64,000 nt of DNA from Amaurobius ferox. Taxonomy: Eukaryota > Arthropoda > Arachnida > Araneae > Amaurobiidae. Under the pieces are notes generated by a model, which saw only the letters and a list, made by a program, of their open reading frames with translations, made no database searches and was not told the DNA's origin. The stretch's first letter is position 1. Each line of letters opens with the position of its first letter. Shown here piece by piece: positions 46,705 through 59,949 of this stretch. The stretch spans positions 5,226,318-5,290,317 of the forward strand of contig OX578149.1 in NCBI GenBank assembly GCA_951213105.1, given 5' to 3'. Both the position numbers and the translations under genes were made by a program.

Positions 46705-47870
46705 AACATAAAATGCTGAATAAGCATATGCGCAGCCATGAAACAAAAATCCGACCGCAATTACATAATCTATGTCACAGCACAAAACGGAAGATATCAT
46801 TTGATAAGGATTAATGTCTTCTTCAAATATCAATTTGCATAAAGGACCCTATTTACAGTCACTTTGGCGCTAACATCGAAATCTTCAAGGGCAACCTCCA
46901 ATGATTATTACGTATTCGGATTCACAGTCAACATTCATTCAAATTAAACAAGAAAGATTAACCATGCACAAATCATTGATTATGAAACACTTTCCAACTG
47001 AAATGCAAACTAAAATGCGATCCATTCAGAGGTGATATTTTTTAAATGATCACAGTTGTGGTGGCGCGGATTTTAATGCAACACGTATTTTATCGATATT
47101 AATATGATCTTCATCAAGACGGTGGTTTACGAAATTAAAAGGATCTGAGAATAACCACATTCTTTTTTATGTTATTAAATAAGTATCTTGTCCTTCCACA
47201 CTTAGGATTTTGAAGATACACAAGCGCCACCGAAATTCACATATTTTACCCAGGTTCACCCTCCTGTACGGGGGTAAAACTCCAAGATGACCTACCCGAA
47301 CATTAAACCAAAACAACCAATAAAACTTTAAACCCTTACCTTTAAGTACGTCATCTTCTTCAGCTATAAATATACATAAATAATACACAACTCAGAGGTC
47401 TTAATTAAACACACAGAATTCAAGTTAACTGGAGTTACTTTATAAATTATGGAGTTATGAACAAACGCTGAATTCTTATTAGTCGAATGCCAATGGGCTC
47501 AGACGCGAGAACTTATTCAACATGCCACCGGCTTTTAGCCGCAGTAATAATAATGTAAATAACATGTTGCGAAACAAACGAAAAAAATAAATCATATTTT
47601 ATACAATAAGGTATGGTCAATACAACAGGGGAGCGAGAACTCAAGAGCATTTGTTCTTTAAATTATTACGAAAACAAAGCAAATTTAATTAAATAATTAA
47701 ATTGGTGAGATAGTAATTTTGTCATGTACATAGAGCTCAGTTCATGAGTCAATCCACAGCTATTAAATCCAAGACGCCGGGGAACAACTTGGTTCCGAAA
47801 CAGGAACGCAAAGGGCGCTTACCCTAGGTCACGAAGATACATATCTATGCGAAACTAGACATCAGCAGAA
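46705..47870. other. Mostly unassigned; includes a family X end at 46948-47055
   Basis: 46948-47055 matches the first part of family X (CAAGAAAGATTAACCATGCA...AATCATTGATTATGAAACAC TTTCCAACTG...). The rest holds nothing I can support. Confidence 0.5.
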
Positions 47871-48044
47871 CCTATTGACTATAGCATCGCTCCATAGAAT
47901 GGGTCCGGCACACCAGCGGGGTCTACAGGAGACTCTTGGCCCGGACAGGCTCGTCCAACATCTTTTGGTCGTTTCCAGGCTCCATTAAGCACAGACTCAG
48001 TCGGAATCAAAGCCGGCAGGCGCCTCGGGCTATTAGGCTCGGAA

Positions 48045-48566
48045 TTGGATCCGGCATGGTCCTCGGGTCGCCCCGCAGGAAGCGTCGTCGTCATTGAACG
48101 AATCCGACATGGGCCTCTGCCTTCCCACAGGAAAGGCGATGTCGATGATCATGACAGCATTCCCCAAGCTCACGGACTTCCAGAAATCGACCTAGTGGCC
48201 GAACTCCCGAAACCCGAAGTGGGCGTCGAAAATAGATTGACCCGGAGCCGGACTACCGCAGAGAGGTTGGCAGTCAAATTGGGGAATGTGACCAGAAAAA
48301 TGGTTCAACACGCTTTTATGCAACCATCACATGGACCTGCGAGAAAGCTCATGAAAGAACAAATTTTGCCGTTCAAATCCATTCTCACATCATTCTACGT
48401 CATCAATACCAGATGTTCATCGTCGCGCCAGTCCGTCGTACCAGGCACTGTCTCGCACCCGCAAGTATACTTCATTTCAGCCGAAATATATACAATTGCA
48501 ATTAAACCTTTACATGGCACTTTCTTTTTCGCCTGCCAAAATGACCTCGAACTTAACGGAAAATAA
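48045..48566 (+). CDS. Unrecognised GC-rich open frame (possible exon or mobile-element ORF)
   Basis: A 173-codon frame lies in a patch (about 47870-48480) clearly GC-richer than its surroundings. From about 48132 codons look natural, and the text AELPKPEVGVENRLTRSRTT is charged and free of low complexity. A plausible splice acceptor, CTGCCTTCCCACAG, ends at 48131, so an exon could begin there instead of at the ATG. The last 40 codons become AT-rich and less protein-like. I recognise no domain. A 71-codon minus-strand frame overlaps 47879-48094 and is less convincing. It could be host exon, gag-like sequence or chance. Confidence 0.35.
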   Translation: MDPAWSSGRPAGSVVVIERIRHGPLPSHRKGDVDDHDSIPQAHGLPEIDLVAELPKPEVGVENRLTRSRTTAERLAVKLGNVTRKMVQHAFMQPSHGPARKLMKEQILPFKSILTSFYVINTRCSSSRQSVVPGTVSHPQVYFISAEIYTIAIKPLHGTFFFACQNDLELNGK

Positions 48567-48764
48567 TTCTCTCTGAGTGCTCGTTCGAAATAATACTTTT
48601 AAAATAGCTTCAGATTGCGGTTAAAAGAGATAGATACTTCTAAAATATAAATTACACAAATGCATGACAAGGAGATCAAGGCTGAATTAAATAAGTTGAG
48701 AAGCTGTATATAAATATGAAGATCAGATTTACATTATAGATTTATGTGTTTTATACAAAAGTAA

Positions 48765-49635
48765 TGCGAGTTCCAAATCTCGTCATTACACAGTACTACA
48801 ATAATTCATTTTACTTGGAAACTTAAAACTTCATCAAAAAAAAAAAGCAATGCTATAAAATCGTATGCTTCTCTATGTAAAATCAATGAATACTTCATTC
48901 ATATCACTCATATTCCTGACTCCAGATCTAAATCATTTTGTATGAAAAGAAATTCAGCCATTCTTATACAGTTAATCTTACAATCACTTGTTTACATTCT
49001 ACATCCATTAAAATGAGGCTTCGTTGTAGACATAATCAAAGTTTACAGATCATTTAAAATCAAAAATAGTATCATTGCGTAGACACAGAATTTTGATACA
49101 CAGATAACATACAAAAATAAAGCGGTTTTAGGACGTATGCAACACTCAATATAAATACAAGCGTTCCTTAAAAATCACGATTTTCACTATACGAAAAATA
49201 AAATAGATGTCCTATTTTATTTTGCAACGAGTCACGTGATCGTTTCATATATTAGGAGTGTCATTATTATTTCAATTTTTATTTAAAAAACTACTTAGCC
49301 TATTTCGATGAATTTTTTTTTTTAATTTTACGTGATAATTTGAATATTTTTTTTACATTTTCGAAGCCATTTGTGAATTTTAACTCCGCTTAAAAAATGT
49401 TTGAAAAATGAGGTCCCATAGGGTTGAATATATTTCATTTTTTCAACCCGAGTTGAATCCAAAACTAATTGGGTGATATTATTCATTTCCATTCCCTTAG
49501 GTCCCACCGACTGTCTCAACAACATACTAAAATTTCATTTTGATAAAGTCATTCTTACGGCAGTGATCGTGCGAACGGGCAGGTAGACAAAATGAACAAA
49601 GTCATAAACACTTTACAACTATGTTGGAAAGTGTT
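48765..49635 (+). mobile_element. Dispersed family X, partial copy beside the Helitron-like array
   Basis: Matches the 14.8-15.77 kb part of the long copy: AACTTAAAACTTCATCAAA, TTTGTATGAAAAGAAATTCA, AGACACAGAATTTTGATACA, CCCATAGGGTTGAATATATT, AATTGGGTGATATTATTCATT, and the end CAACTATGTTGGAAAGTGTT. The array starts 84 bases downstream. Confidence 0.72.
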
Positions 49636-49718
49636 AATAAAAAATACTAATGAAAAAAGCACAAACTTGATCGAGAAAATCCTTAAAAGTCATTAAGAGT
49701 GTGTAAGCGATGATCAAA

Positions 49719-49742
49719 TCTATATAAATAAAAATGAAAATA

Positions 49743-49786
<44 letters not shown>

Positions 49787-52700
49787 CCGTCATCACGGGA
49801 GAACGGCTGAACCGAATTTGATGAAATTTTGTGGGTAGCCCAGAAATAGCCCCACTTAAAATTATATCCGTGTTTTGAGTTTCTACGACCAGTGGTTCTC
49901 GAGATATTAGTAAAAAACTAAATTTTCGTTTGTCTCATCATCACGGAAAAACGGCTTAACCGAATTTAATGAAATTTGGTGAATAACCTTGAAATATCCC
50001 CCATAAATTTTGTCCAAGTTTCGAGTTTCTAAGACCTGGGGTTGTCGAGATATTAATGAAAAACGGAACTTTTTCCTAGGAGTTCTACTCCCTAACTCCG
50101 TGGTTTATCCAAACGAAAAGCTTGAAAATCGTTTGAAAGTGAATTAAAATTTAATCTCTGAGTTTGATGGGAGATTTTTTGCGTTAATTAGTCACTTTCT
50201 GAAAACATGAATTGTTTGAAACATGATTTAAAGGGGAAATCTATCTCCATGGTTCATGGTTTATTTAAAACAAGCTTTTACGGAACAATGAGAAATATAG
50301 AGAAATCAAAATCGTTATTTAATTTCGCAGTTCATGTTATAAGACATGACATATTTAACATGTTATAAGATTCTATCTTATATCATGTTACTCAGAAACG
50401 CAATTAAATTAAATCTGTCTGTTAATTTTAATAATTATTTTTTCGATTTGAATAATAAATAAATGGATATAAAAATATATTTTAGAAAAGAACGATTTGA
50501 TTTTTCTTATAGCATTTTTGACTGGATAATATCAATTACGGTCTTCAGGTTTAAAAATTATTATTGTTTATATTTTCGGGGATTATTGATTCAAGGATTA
50601 TTGATATTTTCAAGTTATTATGCAATTATTTTATTATGACAAAAATTGTTTAAACTCATATATTGTATGTTGTACGAATCATCTACAAATACACGTGTAT
50701 ATCTTTTAATCTACGAGAATATAAGTAGTGCAGGTATATTGACATATGTTTTGATATATATTGGTATATATTGGAATCAATTACGACCTTCTGGTATAAA
50801 GAGTACGGATATTATTGATGTTTTCAATTTATTACGTCATCTCTTTTATTTTGGCAAATAATTTTGAGACGCATTATGTAATACGGGTAATCTTCTACTA
50901 ACACATTGGCATATTTTCTGATCTGCGACAATATAATTAGTACGGGGTTGCATATATTCATTCAATTCCTATTTTTTCTTCTGTAAATTTGCTTACAAAA
51001 GGGGGCAGGATGTTTTATTCTTCAGATCTGATCGTGAAGATAATTTTGCATAGTGAGAACATATATTCTTAAACTTCTCTTTGGGAGCAATAAATTTAAT
51101 ATTTTAACAGAATTTGCACATGATTGCGAACTTTAAGTTTCTTTAAATTATACACTCCGTACGAATAACGGGTGTGCTGTTAGTGGTTAATAAATTTTAA
51201 CATTTTAGGAGGATATATCATGTTGCTCGGCATCGCAATTAAATTAAATGTGTTTGTTAATGTTTTTATTATTTTTTTTAGATTTAAATAATAAATAAAT
51301 GGATAAATGGATATAAAAGTATATCTTATGAATGGACGGTTTGATTTTTCTTTTAATTATATTAATTGCTGACTGCGTACATCAATTTCATTTATTTTGG
51401 CAAAGAGTTTTCAAGCTTATATCGTATTTAGCTACTAAACTCATATATTGTGTTTAGCCAATAAATTCATATAGCCGATTGTTGAAACAGAAAAAGAGTA
51501 GAGCGGGTATATCTTCTAATACAATTGTAGTGTTTTCATTTAGTATATTGAAACGGGATAAGAATGTTTCATTCAGATCTGCAAATTCAAAGCTACGAAT
51601 TTGGATGGATATCGCTAATTTGACAACTTTTCTTAAACTTTGCCAAATTGACGGAAATGTCGCCAAATTGATATAAACGACACACAAACAGCTGCCATAA
51701 ACCTTCGGGTTGGTCGTGTGGCTTGGGTCTTCTACATATCAATGAAATTTTTTTTTGTTTTGTTAGAAGAGAGTACTGAAATGATGTTTGGTTAGAATTT
51801 ATCTGTCAGACCAACCATCCTACTTAGTAATACATTTAGCGAATTTTTAAAATGTCACCAAATTGATAAAAATGTTTTCAAATCTATAAAAATATCTTGA
51901 AATTGATAAAATTGCGCTACATAAATGATATTAATTGTTTTTTGTTAGGGGATAGTATTGTGATGATATTTCGTGAATTTGTCGCAAAGTGGAACTGTCA
52001 GTTCTACAGTCCCACATGGCGATAAATTTGGCGATTTTTTAAAATGTCGCTAATTTGACGAAACTGTCGCCAAATGTTCCATAGAAATATAACTATTTAG
52101 ACGATATTTTTTCTACCAATTTATTTGAAGCAAATGATATCATGTCGCTTAGCAACGGATTTAAATCCAATGTGTTTATGCGGCAGACGATTTTTATTCA
52201 ATCCTTTCCGATTTGAATAATGAAGATATGTATATAAAATAAATTTCATTGCCATTTCATTTTGGACTGGATAATATCAATTACACTCTTCAGGTTTAAA
52301 CATTATTATTATTGATATTTTCCGGAATTATTGATTCAGGGATTATTGATATTTTTAAGTTATTACGCCATTGTTTTATTGCGGCAAAAATTGCTGACAC
52401 ACGCATATTGTACGTTGTACGAGTAATTTTCTAGGAATGCACGGGTATATCTTCTAACCTACGAGAATATAAGTAGTACAGGTATATTGGCATATATTTT
52501 GACATATATTGGCATATATATTGGAATCAAGTACAGTCTTCTGGTATGAAGATTAAGGGGATTAATGATATTTTCAATTTATTACGTCGTCTGTTGTATT
52601 TCGCCAAAAACATTTGAGACTCATATTGCAATACGGGTAATCTTCTACTAATAATCGGACATTATAAGTCGTACGTTTATATCTTCCCATATAATTTTAG

Positions 52701-53141
52701 CACTTTAATTTTGACATATATTGGAATAAATGACTGTCTTCAGATTTAAAGATTACGGGTTTATTGGTATTTTCAATTTATACATGTAATCTACTAATAC
52801 AGGTTATATTTTCTAATATTCGCGTATATAATTAGTACGGGTCCCATACAATTTTAACGCTTTTATTTTGCATATATTGATTCAATTCCAAATTTTTTTT
52901 TTATATTTGCTTACTTAAGGGGTCCAAGATGTTTTATTCTTCAGATATGTCCATGAAGATAATTTTATATAGCGAGAACAGAGATTCTTAAACTTCTTTT
53001 TAGGAGCATTATATTAAATATTTTAACAGAATATTTTGATTAAACATGTCATTTAGTATACTATAAGAATTTGGGCATGATTATGAATTTCAAGTTTCTT
53101 TATATTTATATACTCCGTACGAAGAACGGGTATGCTGCTAG
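49719..53141 (+). mobile_element. Helitron-like unit 1 (3423 bp)
   Basis: Starts A|TCTATATAAATAAAAATG with a (CTGT)n tract and ends GTATGCTGCTAG. The 5'-TC and 3'-CTAG (fits CTRR) and a hairpin just before the end (CCGT/ACGG at 53115-53118 with 53126-53129, extendable over a bulge) are Helitron signatures, and the base before TC is A, as expected for insertion into AT. No Rep/helicase is encoded, so it is non-autonomous. It has two related modules: 49719-51183 (ends TGTGCTGTTAG after a like hairpin) and 51184-53141. The longer CTGT run explains the extra length over units 2-3. The 65-77-codon frames are repeated by copying only. Confidence 0.75.
51678..51735 (+). mobile_element. Solo hairpin retroposon inside the Helitron-like unit
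   Basis: CGACACAC ... GTGTGGCTTGGGTCTTCTAC folds like the 38.46-kb insertion: basal pairing 51679-51685 with 51716-51722 (one mismatch), middle helix CCA/TGG, TAA bulge, apical ACC/GGT closed by a TTCG loop. It recurs at the same place in units 2-4 (near 55082, 58486, 61889), so it entered before the array amplified. No clear target duplication. Confidence 0.6.
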
Positions 53142-56100
53142 TCTATATAAATAAAAATGAAAATCTGTCTGTCTGTCTGTCTGTTTGTCACACCATCACG
53201 GGAGAACGGCTGAACCGAATTTGATGAAATTTTGTGGGTAGCCCAGAAATAGCCCCACTTAAAATTATATCTGTGTTTTGAGTTTCTACGACCAGTGGTT
53301 CTCGAGATATTAGTAAAAAACAAAATTTTCGTTTGTCTCATCATCACGGAAAAACGGCTGAACCGAATTTAATGAAATTTGGTGAATAGCCTTGAAATAT
53401 CCCCCCATAACTTTTGTCCAAGTTTCGAGTTTCTAAGACCTGGGGTTGTCGAGATATTAATGAAAAACGGAACTTTTTCCTAGGAGTTCTACTCCCTAAC
53501 TCCGTGGTTTATCCAAACGAAAAGCTTGAAAATCGTTTGAAAGTGAATTAAAATTTAATCTCTGAGTTTGATGGGAGATTTTTTGCGTTAATTAGTCACT
53601 TTCTGAAAACATGAATTGTTTGAAACTTGATTTAAAGGGGAAATCTATCTCCATGGTTCATGGTTTATTTAAAACAAGCTTTTACGGAACAATGAGAAGT
53701 ATAGAGAAATCAAAATCGTTATTTAATTTCGCAGTTCATGTTATAAGACATGACATATTTAACATGTTATAAGATTCTATCTTATATCATGTTACTCAGA
53801 AACGCAATTAAATTAAATCTGTCTGTTAATTTTAATAATTATTTTTTCGATTTGAATAATAAATAAATGGATATAAAAATATATTTTAGAAAAGAACGAT
53901 TTGATTTTTCTTATAGCATTTTTGACTGGATAATATCAATTACGGTCTTCAGGTTTAAAAATTATTATTGTTTATATTTTCGGGGATTATTGATTCAAGG
54001 ATTATTGATATTTTCAAGTTATTATGCAATTATTTTATTATGACAAAAATTGTTTAAACTCATATATTGTATGTTGTACGAATCTTCTACAAATACACGT
54101 GTATATCTTTTAATCTACGAGAATATAAGTAGTGCAGGTATATTGACATATGTTTTGATATATATTGGTATATATTGGAATCAATTACGACCTTCTGGTA
54201 TAAAGAGTACGGATATTATTGATGTTTTCAATTTATTACGTCATCTCTTTTATTTTGGCAAATAATTTTGAGACGCATTATGTAATACGGGTAATCTTCT
54301 ACTAACACATTGGCATATTTTCTGATCTGCGACAATATAATTAGTACGGGGTTGCATATATTCATTCAATTCCTATTTTTTCTTCTGTAAATTTGCTTAC
54401 AAAAGGGGGCAGGATGTTTTATTCTTCAGATCTGATCGTGAAGATAATTTTGCATAGTGAGAACATATATTCTTAAACTTCTCTTTGGGAGCAATAAATT
54501 TAATATTTTAACAGAATTTGCACATGATTGCGAACTTTAAGTTTCTTTAAATTATACACTCCGTACGAATAACGGGTGTGCTGTTAGTGGTTAATAAATT
54601 TTAACATTTTAGGAGGATATATCATGTTGCTCGGCATCGCAATTAAATTAAATGTGTTTGTTAATGTTTTTATTATTTTTTTTAGATTTAAATAATAAAT
54701 AAATGGATAAATGGATATAAAAGTATATCTTATGAATGGACGGTTTGATTTTTCTTTTAATTATATTAATTGCTGACTGCGTACATCAATTTCATTTATT
54801 TTGGCAAAGAGTTTTCAAGCTTATATCGTATTTAGCTACTAAACTCATATATTGTGTTTAGCCAATAAATTCATATAGCCGATTGTTGAAACAGAAAAAG
54901 AGTAGAGCGGGTATATCTTCTAATACAATTGTAGTGTTTTCATTTAGTATATTGAAACGGGATAAGAATGTTTCATTCAGATCTGCAAATTCAAAGCTAC
55001 GAATTTGGATGGATATCGCTAATTTGACAACTTTTCTTAAACTTTGCCAAATTGACGGAAATGTCGCCAAATTGATATAAACGACACACAAACAGCTGCC
55101 ATAAACCTTCGGATTGGTCGTGTGGCTTGGGTCTTCTACATATCAATGAAATTTTTTTTTGTTTTGTTAGAAGAGAGTACTGAAATGATGTTTGGTTAGA
55201 ATTTATCTGTCAGACCAACCATCCTACTTAGTAATACATTTAGCGAATTTTTAAAATGTCACCAAATTGATAAAAATGTTTTCAAATCTATAAAAATATC
55301 TTGAAATTGATAAAATTGCGCTACATAAATGATATTAATTGTTTTTTGTTAGGGGATAGTATTGTGATGATATTTCGTGAATTTGTCGCAAAGTGGAACT
55401 GTCAGTTCTACAGTCCCACATGGCGATAAATTTGGCGATTTTTTAAAATGTCGCTAATTTGACGAAACTGTCGCCAAATGTTCCATAGAAATATAACTAT
55501 TTAGACGATATTTTTTCTACCAATTTATTTGAAGCAAATGATATCATGTCGCTTAGCAACGGATTTAAATCCAATGTGTTTATGCGGCAGACGATTTTTA
55601 TTCAATCCTTTCCGATTTGAATAATGAAGATATGTATATAAAATAAATTTCATTGCCATTTCATTTTGGACTGGATAATATCAATTACACTCTTCAGGTT
55701 TAAACATTATTATTATTGATATTTTCCGGAATTATTGATTCAGGGATTATTGATATTTTTAAGTTATTACGCCATTGTTTTATTGCGGCAAAAATTGCTG
55801 ACACACGCATATTGTACGTTGTACGAGTAATTTTCTAGGAATGCACGGGTATATCTTCTAACCTACGAGAATATAAGTAGTACAGGTATATTGGCATATA
55901 TTTTGACATATATTGGCATATATATTGGAATCAAGTACAGTCTTCTGGTATGAAGATTAAGGGGATTAATGATATTTTCAATTTATTACGTCGTCTGTTG
56001 TATTTCGCCAAAAACATTTGAGACTCATATTGCAATACGGGTAATCTTCTACTAATAATCGGACATTATAAGTCGTACGTTTATATCTTCCCATATAATT

Positions 56101-56545
56101 TTAGCACTTTAATTTTGACATATATTGGAATAAATGACTGTCTTCAGATTTAAAGATTACGGGTTTATTGGTATTTTCAATTTATACATGTAATCTACTA
56201 ATACAGGTTATATTTTCTAATATTCGCGTATATAATTAGTACGGGTCCCATACAATTTTAACGCTTTTATTTTGCATATATTGATTCAATTCCAAATTTT
56301 TTTTTTATATTTGCTTACATAAGGGGTCCAAGATGTTTTATTCTTCAGATATGTCCATGAAGATAATTTTATATAGCGAGAACAGAGATTCTTAAACTTC
56401 TTTTTAGGAGCATTATATTAAATATTTTAACAGAATATTTTGATTAAACATGTCATTTAGTATACTATAAGAATTTGGGCATGATTATGAATTTCAAGTT
56501 TCTTTATATTTATATACTCCGTACGAAGAACGGGTATGCTGCTAG
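53142..56545 (+). mobile_element. Helitron-like unit 2 (3404 bp)
   Basis: Follows unit 1 directly, the junction reading GCTGCTAG|TCTATATAAA. Almost identical to unit 3. It has a shorter CTGT run and reads CACACCATCACGGG where unit 1 reads CCCGTCATCACGGG. Confidence 0.8.
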
Positions 56546-59500
56546 TCTATATAAATAAAAATGAAAATCTGTCTGTCTGTCTGTCTGTTTGTCACACCAT
56601 CACGGGAGAACGGCTGAACCGAATTTGATGAAATTTTGTGGGTAGCCCAGAAATAGCCCCACTTAAAATTATATCTGTGTTTTGAGTTTCTACGACCAGT
56701 GGTTCTCGAGATATTAGTAAAAAACAAAATTTTCGTTTGTCTCATCATCACGGAAAAACGGCTGAACCGAATTTAATGAAATTTGGTGAATAGCCTTGAA
56801 ATATCCCCCCATAACTTTTGTCCAAGTTTCGAGTTTCTAAGACCTGGGGTTGTCGAGATATTAATGAAAAACGGAACTTTTTCCTAGGAGTTCTACTCCC
56901 TAACTCCGTGGTTTATCCAAACGAAAAGCTTGAAAATCGTTTGAAAGTGAATTAAAATTTAATCTCTGAGTTTGATGGGAGATTTTTTGCGTTAATTAGT
57001 CACTTTCTGAAAACATGAATTGTTTGAAACTTGATTTAAAGGGGAAATCTATCTCCATGGTTCATGGTTTATTTAAAACAAGCTTTTACGGAACAATGAG
57101 AAGTATAGAGAAATCAAAATCGTTATTTAATTTCGCAGTTCATGTTATAAGACATGACATATTTAACATGTTATAAGATTCTATCTTATATCATGTTACT
57201 CAGAAACGCAATTAAATTAAATCTGTCTGTTAATTTTAATAATTATTTTTTCGATTTGAATAATAAATAAATGGATATAAAAATATATTTTAGAAAAGAA
57301 CGATTTGATTTTTCTTATAGCATTTTTGACTGGATAATATCAATTACGGTCTTCAGGTTTAAAAATTATTATTGTTTATATTTTCGGGGATTATTGATTC
57401 AAGGATTATTGATATTTTCAAGTTATTATGCAATTATTTTATTATGACAAAAATTGTTTAAACTCATATATTGTATGTTGTACGAATCTTCTACAAATAC
57501 ATGTGTATATCTTTTAATCTACGAGAATATAAGTAGTGCAGGTATATTGACATATGTTTTGATATATATTGGTATATATTGGAATCAATTACGACCTTCT
57601 GGTATAAAGAGTACGGATATTATTGATGTTTTCAATTTATTACGTCATCTCTTTTATTTTGGCAAATAATTTTGAGACGCATTATGTAATACGGGTAATC
57701 TTCTACTAACACATTGGCATATTTTCTGATCTGCGACAATATAATTAGTACGGGGTTGCATATATTCATTCAATTCCTATTTTTTCTTCTGTAAATTTGC
57801 TTACAAAAGGGGGCAGGATGTTTTATTCTTCAGATCTGATCGTGAAGATAATTTTGCATAGTGAGAACATATATTCTTAAACTTCTCTTTGGGAGCAATA
57901 AATTTAATATTTTAACAGAATTTGCACATGATTGCGAACTTTAAGTTTCTTTAAATTATACACTCCGTACGAATAACGGGTGTGCTGTTAGTGGTTAATA
58001 AATTTTAACATTTTAGGAGGATATATCATGTTGCTCGGCATCGCAATTAAATTAAATGTGTTTGTTAATGTTTTTATTATTTTTTTTAGATTTAAATAAT
58101 AAATAAATGGATAAATGGATATAAAAGTATATCTTATGAATGGACGGTTTGATTTTTCTTTTAATTATATTAATTGCTGACTGCGTACATCAATTTCATT
58201 TATTTTGGCAAAGAGTTTTCAAGCTTATATCGTATTTAGCTACTAAACTCATATATTGTGTTTAGCCAATAAATTCATATAGCCGATTGTTGAAACAGAA
58301 AAAGAGTAGAGCGGGTATATCTTCTAATACAATTGTAGTGTTTTCATTTAGTATATTGAAACGGGATAAGAATGTTTCATTCAGATCTGCAAATTCAAAG
58401 CTACGAATTTGGATGGATATCGCTAATTTGACAACTTTTCTTAAACTTTGCCAAATTGACGGAAATGTCGCCAAATTGATATAAACGACACACAAACAGC
58501 TGCCATAAACCTTCGGGTTGGTCGTGTGGCTTGGGTCTTCTACATATCAATGAAATTTTTTTTTGTTTTGTTAGAAGAGAGTACTGAAATGATGTTTGGT
58601 TAGAATTTATCTGTCAGACCAACCATCCTACTTAGTAATACATTTAGCGAATTTTTAAAATGTCACCAAATTGATAAAAATGTTTTCAAATCTATAAAAA
58701 TATCTTGAAATTGATAAAATTGCGCTACATAAATGATATTAATTGTTTTTTGTTAGGGGATAGTATTGTGATGATATTTCGTGAATTTGTCGCAAAGTGG
58801 AACTGTCAGTTCTACAGTCCCACATGGCGATAAATTTGGCGATTTTTTAAAATGTCGCTAATTTGACGAAACTGTCGCCAAATGTTCCATAGAAATATAA
58901 CTATTTAGACGATATTTTTTCTACCAATTTATTTGAAGCAAATGATATCATGTCGCTTAGCAACGGATTTAAATCCAATGTGTTTATGCGGCAGACGATT
59001 TTTATTCAATCCTTTCCGATTTGAATAATGAAGATATGTATATAAAATAAATTTCATTGCCATTTCATTTTGGACTGGATAATATCAATTACACTCTTCA
59101 GGTTTAAACATTATTATTATTGATATTTTCCGGAATTATTGATTCAGGGATTATTGATATTTTTAAGTTATTACGCCATTGTTTTATTGCGGCAAAAATT
59201 GCTGACACACGCATATTGTACGTTGTACGAGTAATTTTCTAGGAATGCACGGGTATATCTTCTAACCTACGAGAATATAAGTAGTACAGGTATATTGGCA
59301 TATATTTTGACATATATTGGCATATATATTGGAATCAAGTACAGTCTTCTGGTATGAAGATTAAGGGGATTAATGATATTTTCAATTTATTACGTCGTCT
59401 GTTGTATTTCGCCAAAAACATTTGAGACTCATATTGCAATACGGGTAATCTTCTACTAATAATCGGACATTATAAGTCGTACGTTTATATCTTCCCATAT

Positions 59501-59949
59501 AATTTTAGCACTTTAATTTTGACATATATTGGAATAAATGACTGTCTTCAGATTTAAAGATTACGGGTTTATTGGTATTTTCAATTTATACATGTAATCT
59601 ACTAATACAGGTTATATTTTCTAATATTCGCGTATATAATTAGTACGGGTCCCATACAATTTTAACGCTTTTATTTTGCATATATTGATTCAATTCCAAA
59701 TTTTTTTTTTATATTTGCTTACATAAGGGGTCCAAGATGTTTTATTCTTCAGATATGTCCATGAAGATAATTTTATATAGCGAGAACAGAGATTCTTAAA
59801 CTTCTTTTTAGGAGCATTATATTAAATATTTTAACAGAATATTTTGATTAAACATGTCATTTAGTATACTATAAGAATTTGGGCATGATTATGAATTTCA
59901 AGTTTCTTTATATTTATATACTCCGTACGAAGAACGGGTATGCTGCTAG
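56546..59949 (+). mobile_element. Helitron-like unit 3 (3404 bp)
   Basis: Exactly the length of unit 2, with only rare single-base differences seen (for example ACATGTG instead of ACACGTG near 57500). Same junctions. Confidence 0.8.

Noticed and set aside
50646..50861. 71-codon and 77-codon frames repeated in every 3.4-kb unit
   Set aside because: Conservation reflects recent duplication of the whole unit; no motif, very AT-biased, and no codon-pattern difference between units.
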